This document shows positions 54,140-64,000 of a stretch of DNA of 64,000 bases, in pieces. Location: positions 28,972,340-29,036,339 of the forward strand of contig OX463788.1 in the NCBI GenBank assembly GCA_949825025.1, given 5' to 3'. The notes beneath the pieces were generated by a model. It was not told where the DNA came from. It ran no database searches and saw only the letters and a program-made list of their open reading frames with translations. Source of the stretch: Siphlonurus alternatus. Its lineage: Eukaryota > Arthropoda > Insecta > Ephemeroptera > Siphlonuridae. Position 1 is the first letter of the stretch. Each line of letters begins with the position of its first letter. A program made the position numbers and the translations under genes.

Positions 54140-54385
54140 AACAGCTCGATCGGGTGGCACCAGTTGAGTGCGCAGTTCCCAGGCATGCAGCTCATATTAC
54201 AGTCCCGGTCTGCGGTCTGAGCCTGTTGTTGGTGCCCCGCGCGGTGCCATATCCATTCTCAGCTTTGCTCTTCGTGTTTGCTTCCCAGGATCACCGCTAG
54301 AGGAGGCGGGGGAGTGGAACGCGCCCGTGACCGCGACTTCCGCTCTTGGAGATTCGAAAAACCACCGATCATCTTCTCACCTGTA
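54140..54385. other. GC-rich island 22
   Basis: GTGCCCCGCGCGGTGCC and GCGCCCGTGACCGCGAC. A 101-codon plus frame begins here but ends in AT-rich, non-coding-like sequence. Confidence 0.5.
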
Positions 54386-54473
54386 CTTGGTATGGCAACT
54401 TATTTTTAACTTAGATGTATGCTATAGTGATGATATATTACACTTTACACTACATATTTTACGATGCATTTAA

Positions 54474-54872
54474 AAGGGTAAAGTATCGTGAATAAGCTGT
54501 TTTTTTAGACCCATTTGATTAACATGTAAATCTTAGTAAATTCACACAAATTCTGAAAAAAAAATTACACACAAATTTGAATACCTAAAAGCCATAGAAA
54601 AAATTTCAAGACAATTATTCGAGCCAATTTTTTTTTAATTATTATTATTATTTTTTTTAATTTTCAGCATAGGGCTTTCCCATGGAGAGCCAAACTAAAA
54701 ACTTAATTAAAACAAATCGGCTCGAATAATTGTCTTGAAATTTTTTCTATGGCTTTTAGGTACTCAAATCTGTATGTAAAATTTTTTCAGAATTTTTGTG
54801 AATATATGCTAACGTTTACATGTTAATCAAATGGGTCTAAAAAAAACAGCTGATTCACGTTACCTTACCCTT
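54474..54872. mobile_element. Fold-back element with AAGGGTAA ends
   Basis: Left arm (AGGGTAAAGTATCGTGAATAAG, GACCCATTTGATTAACATG) and right arm are inverted copies of ~150 bp. The AT-rich loop includes CATAGGGCTTTCCCATGG. No clear target duplication. Confidence 0.75.
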
Positions 54873-54888
54873 AAAAAAATACCAAAAT

Positions 54889-54920
<32 letters not shown>

Positions 54921-55078
54921 GGGTGCGATTCACGAAGCAGTTAGCCAGCTTTCTAATCACGTTAAGCTTAACTTCGTTTAACTATTCTCGTTTTACGCCG
55001 TGTTAAACCACCTATAGTTAAACGTGGTTAAGCTAAACGTGGTTAGAAACCTGGCTAACTGCTTCGTGAATCGCACCC
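54921..55078. mobile_element. Short hairpin MITE, family D copy 2
   Basis: A 158-bp hairpin nearly identical to the copy at 8932-9085: same ends, and the same GTGGTTAAGCTAAACGTGG word in the right arm. It lies directly after an (AT)n tract. Confidence 0.8.
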
Positions 55079-55223
55079 ATTATGAGTCATATTTCCAGAG
55101 AGCTCTTTAATATAAGATCTCATAAATCAAAAATATCACATGACATAATTATAAGAAAAGACGATTCAAGAGAATTTAATTTTTTTGCAAATTCCATGAT
55201 TGCGTTATAACTGTTTTTGCCAA

Positions 55224-55440
55224 ATAGAGTATCAACCTCAAAATTTTTTATTGCATGCAGAAATGAATAGAGGGTGCAAAGTTATGCCACTCTGCTTTTT
55301 TTATCAGATTTTTTAGAGACCAGGAAGTATTGCTAAAAAGTTATTCAAAGTTAAGGTTTGAACCCACGCCCCTTTTAGTCCTATCCTTTTTAATAAGAAC
55401 GACGCCTCTCAATGTACAGTCATCGCCTCAGAAAATTTCC
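55224..55440. mobile_element. Fold-back MITE, family A, truncated half copy
   Basis: The left arm (AGAGTATCAACCTCAA, ATAGAGGGTGCAAAG) and part of the centre with AACGACGCCTCTC match family A. The right arm is missing, and family G hairpin sequence follows directly. The end was probably lost at the junction with that element. Confidence 0.6.
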
Positions 55441-55517
55441 CTTTAATAACAATAACACAGGGCTTGGTGATTAACAAGGCTGCAAGTGGAAAATTTTCCA
55501 AGGTGACGAGTGTACTC
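55414..55517. repeat. Hairpin, family G copy 2
   Basis: Arms ATCGCCTCAGAAAA and TTTTCCAAGGTGACGA pair, and GATTAACAAGGCTGCAA matches the 51.8-kb copy. It directly follows the truncated family A element. Confidence 0.55.
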
Positions 55518-56898
55518 TAAATATATATATATTTTTTAAAAAAGGTTGACACTATTCAGTTTCGTAGTATTATACTTTAGTGCTATAATATAAATAATAA
55601 TAATAATAAAAAATATGTAATTTGTATGCAAATACTTTTTTATATAAAAATATATATATATATATATTTTGACAGACACAGCAAAAATAAATGTGGTTAA
55701 TATGACAACTATTTTAATTAAAAACCTCCGGATTTTGAATTTTTAGATAATTGACCGATCTTATACTGTATTGCATCATGATGGCAAAAAATACTGTGTC
55801 CATGATCTTTAAATCTATCCATAATTATATATAATTTACTCCCTTTAAGTCTAATAAAGGTTGGATAGATGAATTTGTATAAAAAATTTCACGTAATTAA
55901 CACACATGATGTAATATCTCTAGGACAATTTGTGTCTGATCATTTTTAATGTTTTAAGTGATGTGTGTACTTTTCGCAACAAAATAATGTTGCATTATCG
56001 AAAGAAAACACGACTTGTAACTATAATTTTAAAAAATTAAATATTAATGTTATATTTAATTTATGGAATGTTAAATTTTATTGCCAAATTTCTTACATAG
56101 TCCAGTAAAACTAAGTTAAAATCCTATGTTGACCCGGAAAAAATTATTAAAGTTTTGAAACTTTCAGGGTCAATGTAGATTTATGTTCTAGATCACATCC
56201 CCAAAATCCCCCAAAATCCCCCTGGGGCATTTCCGGTTACCCTTAAAAAATGGCGGCCAAAAAGCACTTTTTTAACAAATTCGTAATTAAATCCCTAATT
56301 AAGCTAGGTTAAAAATTTTAGCAGATAATTAAAGCCAAGAGTTGACATTAACAGGAAAATTAAAAATATTTTAAAATTTTGAAGTTAATCGGCGTTTAAT
56401 CGGTGATTAATTAATTTTTTATCAAAAGCTCGCGGATAGATAGTAAAAAAAAGCATAGAAATAATTTTTTTATGAAAAAAAGCTTCGAGTAAGAAACATA
56501 GCTTGTGTTTTCTAGTTTTCGAAACTGTCATTAACTTTAATTTACGTTCGTATTTAACGGAGATATGAGCGGATGAAGAAGAGCGCGCGTGGTCGCTCCG
56601 ACGTTCAAACGACAATACAGCTGCCCGCTATGAACGCATTTATAGGCTTGCGCGCTCTCTTGTCGCCGGCTATATTCTGTCGTGCAAATATTATATGAAG
56701 TATGGGGGTAGTAAAACCCAATTTACCCCCTCCCCCCCCCCCCCCGAAATCTGTATGATATGGATTTTGAGAATTTCAGGATATTATATATTTATAAGAA
56801 TAATATAGAAAGATCATGATATATAAAGAATCCATATAGATAATGAAAGACATGTTATATGGCATTTTGTAAACAATAAATTTATAATTTTTGTGGGA

Positions 56899-57225
56899 AG
56901 TTATGGCGTAATGCGTTTAACTGGGATTCGTCAGATCACCGAAGTTAAGCAAAGCTGTGCGTGGTTGCTAGTTGGATTGGTGACCATTGTATTTTCAACA
57001 GAATTCACGTTTCTCACCCAGGGGTAAATCATTGCGCTTTTCTACCCACCATATGGTTCCCCTGCATGGTTTTGTACCATTGCACTTCGGTCCATTGACA
57101 GAAGCTGTAGCGTCTATTGTAGTTGAGATTTCCACGTTTCTCTCAATCGTATATAGGCAAATTAATGCTGGGATGGATTGCATGGCCGGAGTAATCCCCA
57201 TTCTATACAGAAGACTCCGCGAAAC
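56899..57225 (+). mobile_element. 5S-rRNA-derived SINE, left arm copy
   Basis: The head (56899-56989) resembles 5S rRNA: GTTATGGCGTAA at the 5' end, then TCGTCAGATCACCGAAGTTAAGCAA and TAGTTGGATTGGTGACC, covering the internal pol III control region. The unrelated body holds CAGAAGCTGTAGCGTC and GACTCCGCGAAACG. At about 57225 the SINE is interrupted by the insert that forms the inner edge of the palindrome arm. Related to 5S-headed SINEs (SINE3 type). Confidence 0.75.
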
Positions 57226-57367
57226 GTTTACGAATGAGCACTTTTTAGTTTTTAGTGAGTGAACTGCTCATCAATCTTTTTCATTTGCCACATGGGCTGT
57301 TTTACGGAAATTTTGAGTATAATATATAATATATGTACAATTATGTTATAGTATTGTAAAGTTCCCA

Positions 57368-58139
57368 CAATTTGCATTGATAATTTGCATTTCAACTTTT
57401 CTGAGAATTGCATGCAATATGTAAACGTATAATTACTTTATGTAAAATGAAATTGACTTATGAAATTAAATAAATAATATAAATTATTAAATTTTTAACT
57501 CCAGATTCAATCAAATTTAGAGTATAAAAATTAATACATATTATATATTTATTTGTTTTAAATTAATATTTTAGTTGACAACAAAAGAACCAAATATTTG
57601 ATAATTAAATTAATTTTACAAGAAATGTATAATTATATATTATATTATTGTACTGTGTATATCCCCATTTATAAATCAAAATATTATTATTTTCACTTAT
57701 ACGTTATATTGCAAATTATTTTACTGTAACAGTTGAGAAAAATATATTGAAATTAAATTTTCAAGACAATTTTGTTAAGTAATGTACACAACATTATGCA
57801 TACGCATATTGAACGCAAAGTTCTCGTATAGTAGTTGATTTTCCAGGATTATAACCTGCAGGTCCTATAAACAGTAAATTTATATAGTAAGAATCTAAGA
57901 ATATATAACATTGAGAATAATGTTTATCATTATGTGCATCTCTTATGCGAGTACAGAGTCAATAAGAATGTATACATTTTTGCATACAATATGTACAACT
58001 AAACTTCTTATTCTTTATTATAAATTTTCGCATGTTATAGATTATATATTTCTTTCTTGTATCAAACCATAATTGGATACTTTTAATTCCTAATGTTAAT
58101 TATATACTATTACTTCGATCACTATATAACAAATGTGAG
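57368..58139. other. Spacer of the giant palindrome
   Basis: AT-rich single-copy-looking DNA between the arms. No open frame or terminal repeat that would identify an autonomous transposon. Confidence 0.5.
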
Positions 58140-58667
58140 TTTGAAACCCCAGACCTTCCAAAACTCCAACTTGAGCGTTTTATTTCATTTCCTCGTGATG
58201 GGAACTTTACAATACTATAACATAACTGTACATATATTATATATTATACTCAAAATTTCCGTAAAACAGCCCATGTGGCAAATGAAAAAGATTGATGAGC
58301 AGTTCACTCACTAAAAACTAAAAAGTGCTCATTCGTAAACGTTTCGCGGAGTCTTCTGTATAGAATGGGGATTACCCCGGCCATGCAATCCATCCCAGCA
58401 TTAATTTGCCTATATTCGATTGAGAGAAACGTGGAAATCTCAACTACAATAGACGCTACAGCTTCTGTCAATGGACCGAAGTGCAATGGTACAAAACCAT
58501 GCAGGGGAACCATATGGTGGGTAGAAAAGCGCAATGATTTACCCCTGGGTGAGAAACGTGAATTCTGTTGAAAATACAATGGTCACCAATCCAACTAGCA
58601 ACCACGCACAGCTTTGCTTAACTTCGGTGATCTGACGAATCCCAGTTAAACGCATTACGCCATAACT
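58140..58667 (-). mobile_element. 5S-rRNA-derived SINE, right arm copy, interrupted
   Basis: Reverse of the left copy. The 5S-like head is at 58667-58580 and the body runs to about 58341. The SINE tail word (CTCAAGTTGGAGTTTTGGAA on the minus strand) resumes at 58181-58140 after an insert of ~160 bp. The tail is confirmed by the 5.7-kb copy, where body and tail are contiguous. Confidence 0.7.
58182..58340. mobile_element. ~160-bp insert inside the SINE
   Basis: It splits the SINE at AAACG, which appears on both sides when read on the minus strand, so AAACG may be a target duplication. Its left-arm counterpart (57226-57367) is cut short where the palindrome ends. No recognised family. Confidence 0.5.
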
Positions 58668-58920
58668 TCCCACAAAAATTATAAATTTATTGTTTACAAA
58701 ATGCCATATAACATGTCTTTCATTATCTATATGGATTCTTTATATATCATGATCTTTCTATATTATTCTTATAAATATATAATATCCTGAAATTCTCAAA
58801 ATCCATATCATACAGATTTCGGGGGGGGGGGGGAGGGGGTAAATTGGGTTTTACTACCCCCATACTTCATATAATATTTGCACGACAGAATATAGCCGGC
58901 GACAAGAGAGCGCGCAAGCC

Positions 58921-59265
58921 TGAAATGCACCTGCGCAGAGGAACTGACAGTGAACCATATCCTCACTGACTGTCTCCACTACGCAGAAGAAAGAAGAGCA
59001 TGCAAAATAACAGGCACAATAAAGCAGATCCTCGCAAATAACGAGGAGGCAGTGCAGTGCATCCTGGAGTTCACCAATGAGGCGAACCTCCGACGGGTGC
59101 TGTGAACAGAAGCATACGAGAAACTGTTGCGACTACAATATCGAACAGGAAGGAACATAGACACAACAACAAAGAAAAATTCCAGCCCTAAAAAAGGCTG
59201 AACTGAGGGGCATACATGACCAACATGTGTCAATTGCCCCAAAATACAAACCAATCAATCAATCC
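58921..59265 (+). mobile_element. 5'-truncated non-LTR retrotransposon inserted in palindrome arm
   Basis: The insert is defined exactly by comparison with the left arm, where the flanks are contiguous. It ends in AAACCAATCAATCAATCC, a short-repeat tail. An open frame (58923-59105, stop TGA) reads KCTCAEELTVNHILTDCLHY, a Cys-x-Cys...His...Cys arrangement like the end of Jockey/I-type ORF2 proteins. The same 3' end, without coding sequence, occurs near 52757. Confidence 0.75.
58923..59105 (+). pseudogene. C-terminal fragment of a LINE ORF2 protein
   Basis: Sixty codons to TGA, open from the truncation point. Cysteines and histidine are spaced as in the C-terminal zinc-knuckle-like region of Jockey/I-group ORF2 proteins, followed by a charged helical stretch (YAEERRACK) and an LRRVL end. 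Endonuclease and reverse transcriptase are absent, so it is not functional. Confidence 0.65.
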
Positions 59266-60049
59266 TATAAATGCGTTCATAGCGGGCAGCTGTATTGTCG
59301 TTTGAACGTCGGAGCGACCACGCGCGCTCTTCTTCATCCGCTCATATCTCCGTTAAATACGAACGTAAATTAAAGTTAATGACAGTTTCGAAAACTAAAA
59401 AACACAAGCTATGTTTCTTACTCGAAGCTTTTTTTCATAAAAAAATTATTTCTATGCTTTTTTTTACTATCTATCTGCGAGCTTTTGATAAAAAATTAAT
59501 TAATCACCGATTAAACGCCGATTAACTTCAAAATTTTAAAATACTTTTAATTTTCCTGTTAATGTCAACTCTAGGCTTTAATTATCTGCTAAAATTTTTA
59601 ACCTAGCTTAATTAGGGATTTAATTACGAATTTGTTAAAAAAGTGCTTTTTGGCCGCCATTTTTTAAGGGTAACCGGAAATGCCCCAGGGGGATTTTGGG
59701 GATGTGATCTAGAACATAAATCTACATCGACCCTGAAAGTTTCAAAACTTTAATAATTATTTCCGGGTCAAAACTTAATTTTACTGGACTAACAGGGCAA
59801 TTTTTAATTTTGAGAATAGAGTAAAACTACACTCTAAAATCCTTCTATGCTTCATTGTTCTATAATTCTCAGCATTGCAATAATCTTTATTTAAAATATA
59901 GTACAATAGTACATAATATATTATTCAATAATCTTGCGATAATTTTTGTCAAGTTTAAATGCAATTAAAATTCACTGCATCTGAAAAATCATTGACTTGA
60001 AAGGTAAAATGAAAGCGCGATAAACTGGCCGTTACTTTTGCTTGTAACT

Positions 60050-60205
60050 AAATTTGACGTTGCAGCTACTCTGCGAGCAAAGTTCGAGCCCCGCTGGCGG
60101 TCGGTCGTTGCCCCAGGCCGAGAAGAGATGCCTGCAGCCTGCCAGCTCAGCGTACGCAGAATGGTCAGTTTTTTGTGAGAACACCATCCGCGTGGTTCGT
60201 TGAGA
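60050..60205. other. GC-rich island 23
   Basis: GCCCCGCTGGCGGTCGG and CTGCAGCCTGCCAGC. It sits ~260 bp right of the giant palindrome. Confidence 0.45.
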
Positions 60206-60439
60206 TTTTGCAAAATAAAATAATTAAATAACTTTACTAAATGAGAGCGCCTTAAAAGCACTTGATTTTATTATGTTACGCGTACTTATAATTTCATATG
60301 AAATTTCAGAAATACTTTTAGATAATTTGATGCTGTTAAAAAAAATGCACATTAAAAACAAAATGAAATAATTACGCTCCATTTTATTCAAGTTAAAGGT
60401 AATTCCATAGAATGAGTAGCAATTAATGATTTGCATAAT

Positions 60440-61880
60440 AGTATTTTTTAATATATTTAGTGGAAAGAAAGCTGTGAATATTTCTGTAATTATTGATTAA
60501 ATAAAAAACAAACAAATAAACCTAATTGTTAGTTTGAACCTGCATGTAAGTTGAACTCCCTTTTATTTCAATAAATTACAATTATATAACTTTTCCTGAT
60601 AGTATAATTAGGTTCAGCTATTTCTAGGAAGACTCAAGGTTGGTGCTGTCTTTTATTAGGTGAGAAAATGCTATTTGAGATGATAATAACTTACAGTTCC
60701 ACTTTCAAGACATAATGGTTATCATAGAGTACTTCAGTTGGGAAATTAGGATAATAAATAAATACAACTTAGTTTATTATTTTTATTTTGTTTTCAAAAA
60801 TTACAAAAGTACAAAGAAAATATTTTCTTTTAAAAGAACTGCAGGGTGAATTTATATAAAAAAGTAGAGTTTTGCACTTCAGCTAGGTCATAGAAAAAGT
60901 AAGTCATTTATGATAATATAACAGAAAAAAATCGTTTGAATAAATGTAATTGTTATATTAATAATATATATTTATAAGTGACAAAACAAACAATGAAACG
61001 AGAAGCAGTTCTTATGTTAATTAGTAATTAAGAAGAGAAAAAAAGTAACTAGAAGAGATAACTACAGAACCTTGGAGTTAGGTTTCAAATTATATAAATG
61101 ATATATTATATACAATCATGTAAGGCACAAGTGTAACAGAGAGTTCAGCTATTACAATTTTCTATCTCCTTAAGTTTAGCACACTTTGAATAAATTTATT
61201 CCCCAGTAAGTTATTTTAGCATGTCTTAAATGTAGTATTTTATTTTTAATAATAAAATTATCACATTTTTACTTATGCCCACATTCTGGCTTTTAAGCCA
61301 TTTTATTTTTTAATTATAATTAATATAAACTTTGTATATAATGGTGCAATTTTTTAACATAGCACTAATAATATTTTTTTAGTAATAGCTACAATTAATA
61401 TCAATACAATAAAGCTATTGAACGTTGCTAATTGAAAAAAGTAGCATGATGTGAAGCATCAATAATTTACTATTATTTTTTAATAGTTTTAATACAATAA
61501 AAATGATCATTTTTACCAATAGGCCAAGGTAGCTATGAACTTTGATTAATTGTTAAATTTTTACATACAACATTTGTTTAAAGTTTTAAAAAAAAATAAT
61601 AGCAAAATAATGCTTGACAGAGTATTTTTTTATCCATTTAATTTTGGAAGGATAGGATAAATTAAAAAGATAAATCTTACTTGGTACAGAAATTCTTCAA
61701 AATAACACACATTTTTTTTTCATTTAATAAGCTTAAATTTAAAATAATAATTTCTCTGTCTTAAGTAATTAAAAATAACAAGTTTCTTAAGCAGAGAATG
61801 AAACTTAAACTAACAGATAGGAAAGAGTTTTTTTTTTTTTTTTCTTAAATGAGCAAAATTGATTTTTTGTGTGATGTAGC
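60440..61880 (-). other. AT-rich stretch downstream of the MELK-like exon
   Basis: No coding signal. It probably contains the 3' UTR and poly(A) site of the MELK-like gene on the minus strand; several AATAAA words (TTTATT on the plus strand, for example near 61237) are candidates, but AT-richness makes them unspecific. Confidence 0.35.
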
Positions 61881-61884
61881 ATCA

Positions 61885-62060
61885 TAAAGACAGGTATGGA
61901 CACCTGGTGGATTTTACCTGAGTGATGCTAAGAAAGTTATTGTTTACTTAACGGAGCTTTGCTATTGGTTAAAGTACACGTGTACCTGAGTCATTTTACT
62001 TCTATCGAGGCTGTTTTTAGTGCCATCTATTGGTACTTTACGACGTCATATGCTTCACTT
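61885..62060. promoter_or_regulatory. MELK 3' flank with CTCF-like and CRE-like words
   Basis: This stretch just downstream of the MELK-like stop is less AT-rich than its surroundings. It contains CACCTGGTGGATT (about 61900), TAGTGCCATCTATTGGTAC (about 62016-62034) and ACGACGTCAT (about 62040). The TGCCATCTATTGG word resembles arthropod CTCF-type sites, but that assignment is inference. It may be 3' UTR or an insulator-like element. Confidence 0.3.
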
Positions 62061-62076
62061 GACTCAGGTGGAAGAG

Positions 62077-62689
62077 TTATGTGTCTTTGTGAGAATTCTT
62101 GCAGCCATTCATGGACATGGATGGCAGCTGGGTGACTTCCTTAGCATCATCAGAAATGGCACTGCCATTTGTGAAGCTACTAACAGACATATCACTACCA
62201 CATGTAACAGCCTCTGAGATCAAACTTTCATCATCAGATCCCTTCGACAGGGCAGAACGGTAGCTACTATTTGTAGATGGCAGGGACGAGAAACTCATTG
62301 TCAGTCCATAGTTGATGACCCGACCAACAAATTTGAGATTGTTTGGCAGGGCAAGGCTCTTTGCCTCATCAAGCTCCTCCTCTTCCAGCTCCTGCAGCTC
62401 CTCCTTTCCAGCTTCCTCTGCTTCAGCTTGAGTCGTACCATTTGACGACTCGCCAGGAAGCTCTGTGTCGTCAAGCTTCAACACGGTATCTAGGGTCGAG
62501 TCAGGAACATTGACCAGGGAAGTAAGCTTCAGGACCTCTTCGCACACGAACTTGTAGAACCAGGTGTCACCACGGAGACGTCTGCGTAAGATGGCCACAA
62601 TCTTTGTTGGGCCAATCACGCACACCTCCAACTTGAACGAGAGAATAGTCTTTCCAGAACAGTCCTTCCGTTTTCCCTTAATAACATAT
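62077..62689 (-). CDS. MELK: Terminal exon of a MELK-like Ser/Thr kinase (KA1 domain plus C-terminal tail)
   Basis: Minus-strand open frame. The exon starts after a clear acceptor (pyrimidine-rich tract ending TTTGTTTCAG, AG at 62691-62690) and runs to a stop at 62077-62079, giving 203 codons; the first exon base completes a split codon. The first ~58 residues are a kinase-associated 1 (KA1) domain: a YVIKG start, FKLEVC strand and LRRRLRGDTWFYK helix. These line up with the C-terminus of maternal embryonic leucine zipper kinase (FELEVC and RQRLKGDAWVYK in vertebrate MELK) better than with MARK or SIK. KA1 domains bind acidic phospholipids and restrain the kinase domain. MELK itself is a cell-cycle and asymmetric-division kinase of the AMPK-related group. 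After KA1 the frame continues ~145 residues, with an acidic Glu-rich stretch (about ORF residues 96-117) and a Ser-rich end. The catalytic exons must lie beyond the right edge of the window. Alternative: another AMPK-related kinase with KA1. Confidence 0.8.
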
Positions 62690-62704
62690 CTGAAACAAAA
62701 GAGG
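62690..62704 (-). other. Splice acceptor of the MELK-like terminal exon
   Basis: On the minus strand a T/C-rich run (CTCTTTTGTTTCAG) ends in AG at 62691-62690. Similarity to the KA1 domain starts immediately after it, whereas the residues read upstream of the AG do not resemble the family. The intron therefore occupies DNA above 62690. I found no convincing upstream exon in 62705-64000. Confidence 0.7.
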
Positions 62705-63599
62705 GAGCACAAGAATTAATGATAGCACTCAAACTATTACATCTAACACACAAGGAGGAAAGCAATTCAACAAAAATAACACTCCATTTGCAAGTTGTAA
62801 TTTTGTTTAGGATTCATAACGCTGCAAAATAACATTTTAATTTTGTGAAAAGCAAGACTTTTATTCTAAAGAAATAAAAAGTATATCTTACTTTTTTTTT
62901 TCACTACATAAATATTGCAAGCCTCATCTTTTTTAAAGAGTCACCTACCAGGCGAGATTATTCTAAAACTCACTCTTAACAAACCCCGCCAAACGTCAAG
63001 TTATTTCACAGATCAAAATATTCAAACAAACAACTTTAACAATCAAATTTATTCTCACAATAATTTCCCATATCAATTCAATATTGCAATAATGGTAAGG
63101 CTAACAAAATTAAATTAATTGTTTGTAAACATATTTATGTAAATTAATAACAGCTCAGAAATTGCAACCCTTCTTAATTAGGAATAAATTTAAATGACTG
63201 AATCCTCTAGAATATCAAAGCTTAGGTGACAGAAAATTAATTTTTTATTTTATAATATAATAAAATTATGTTAATACTTTTGAATTGAGCATTATATATT
63301 TATTTATTAAATGCTCTAAAACTCGTAAAATCGTGCCACAAAACACTATGACATCTTAATCATGTGTGAATATACACAAGCATAGGCAAAACATTGCATG
63401 ACTATGACATCACAGCATTTTGCAGCACGATTTTAAGGAACAAAAAACTTTATTCATAATATGATAATACACATAACTCGAGGCCTTTTATCTATACATG
63501 CAAAAAAATAATAATAAAAAAATAAAAAGCAGGTTGTTTATTCATTGACCAATCACTTTAAAGCCGTTTAAAACAAAAATTATTATTATCATTATTTTT

Positions 63600-63740
63600 G
63601 TTGTTGAGTACATATAATAATAATAAATGTTTTATTGAGCAAAAATCAAACAAATTACAAATGTGTCACAGTCAAGAAAAGAAAATAAATATGCCCAAAA
63701 GGCCCAAGAGGATGTAAAAAAGGCAAGGCCCAAACAGTCT
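63600..63740 (-). mobile_element. LINE 3' end with (ATT)n tail, minus-strand copy
   Basis: Read on the minus strand it gives GGGCCTTGCC, CATCCTCTTGGGCC, TTGACTGTGACAC and TTGCTCAATAAAACATTTA, then (TTA)n. This is the same 3' end as at 43.3 kb. It lies in the presumed intron of the MELK-like gene. Confidence 0.65.
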
Positions 63741-64000
63741 AGTATAATATACAGACTGGGCCAGAAATGGTGTTCCGATCGTACGCTAAATTTTCGGCGG
63801 GAGGACTTTCAGCTAGAAAGTTGAAATTTGGCATACATAAAGCTAAGGGTTGTAAGTTTTTTTGACATGTGTTAGATTTTTTTTTTTAAATCACCATTTC
63901 ATGACTTTTTAGGGGTGGATTCATGATTTGCATTACTTCCTTATGGGATTTCCATGTTAAATTAAGTTGATAGAAAAATTTTGTCTGATCAGCACCAAAT
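63741..64000. other. Possible repeat at right edge
   Basis: After the LINE 3' end the composition changes (GGTGTTCCGATCGTACGC, TTTTCGGCGGGAGGAC, GAAAGTTGAAATTTGGCA). It looks like an end of another interspersed repeat cut by the window edge. I do not recognise it. Confidence 0.3.

Larger units (their letters stand above)
56098..59791. repeat. Giant 3.7-kb palindrome P3
   Basis: Left arm about 56098-57367, right arm about 58199-59791, spacer ~830 bp. The ends are TAGTCCAGTAAAA and complement. The arms match almost base for base, including the (C)n/(G)n tract (56726-56745, 58819-58838), a GGCGGCCA word beside AAATGGC, and mirrored ~76- and ~91-residue frames. The right arm is longer only because a ~345-bp LINE fragment interrupts it at 58921-59265. 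The arms carry a 5S-derived SINE. No transposase is visible. Either a large fold-back transposon or a genomic inverted duplication. Confidence 0.85.

Noticed and set aside
55350..55375. tRNA-like word GGTTTGAACCC
   Set aside because: It lies inside a decayed family A element and has no A box on either strand.
56899..56989. Functional 5S rRNA gene
   Set aside because: Only the 5' half is 5S-like, it carries many substitutions, and it is fused to an unrelated repetitive body, so it is a SINE head.
60080..60110. tRNA B-box-like AGTTCGAGCCCCGC
   Set aside because: No A box, anticodon arm or acceptor stem fits upstream at the right distance.
62915..63118. Upstream MELK exon ending at a GTAGGT near 62945 (minus strand)
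   Set aside because: The frame before it is short, closed by stops in all phases within ~60 bp, and shows no kinase-like residues.

Overview
The window is nuclear DNA from an AT-rich invertebrate animal. Three things point that way: a spliced terminal exon of a MELK-family kinase, 3' ends of several non-LTR retrotransposon families, and a 5S-rRNA-derived SINE. The retrotransposon tails and a CTCF-like motif of the TGCCATCTATTGG type lean towards an arthropod. I cannot fix the lineage from the sequence, so treat that as a weak inference. Only one protein-coding exon can be defended, at 62077-62689 on the minus strand. The remaining ~62 kb looks like intergenic or intronic DNA downstream of that gene.

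Layout. The background is AT-rich and full of (AT)n, homopolymers and four very long (TTTA)n arrays (about 4.97, 10.37, 37.37 and 48.73 kb). About thirty short (100-400 bp) GC- and CpG-rich islands interrupt it roughly every 1-3 kb. They carry no convincing coding sequence and many share GCATGC / GCAGGCAGG-type words. A third layer is fold-back or terminal-inverted-repeat elements. Seven end exactly at TTAA tetranucleotides on one or both sides (5.1, 11.6, 16.8, 27.2, 48.95, 49.2 and 51.1 kb). Others form separate families: TGGAGTAT ends at 1.1, 26.6 and 55.2 kb; GGTGCGATTCACGAAG ends at 8.9 and 54.9 kb; a related GGTATTCACGAAG element at 33.7 kb; a TA-flanked hairpin at 8.3 kb; and a tandem hairpin pair at 53.0 kb.

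Most notable signals. (1) The perfect CRE/ATF palindrome TGACGTCA occurs 13 times by eye, always inside fold-back elements, and in at least five families with unrelated ends. In two of them inverted CCAAT boxes lie beside it. (2) A 3.7-kb giant palindrome (56098-59791) carries a 5S-derived SINE in both arms and a 5'-truncated LINE in one arm only, so the order of events can be read. (3) Interlocked palindromes at 29.8-31.1 kb share a central arm, and one contains a hairpin whose arms each hold an RFX X-box-like motif. (4) A three-unit fold-back lies at 28.3-29.1 kb. (5) The MELK-like last exon continues for about 145 residues past the KA1 domain, where vertebrate MELK stops.

Retrotransposon remnants: a CR1/L2- or Jockey-like C-terminus and 3' UTR (45061-45890, minus), two copies of a LINE 3' end with (ATT)n tails (43255-43392 plus; about 63600-63740 minus), a (GAAAT)n-tailed 3' end near 46920, an RTE-like 3' end near 53.75 kb, and the truncated element inside the giant palindrome. 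No CRISPR array, prokaryotic operon, tRNA, functional rRNA gene or viral gene was recognised.
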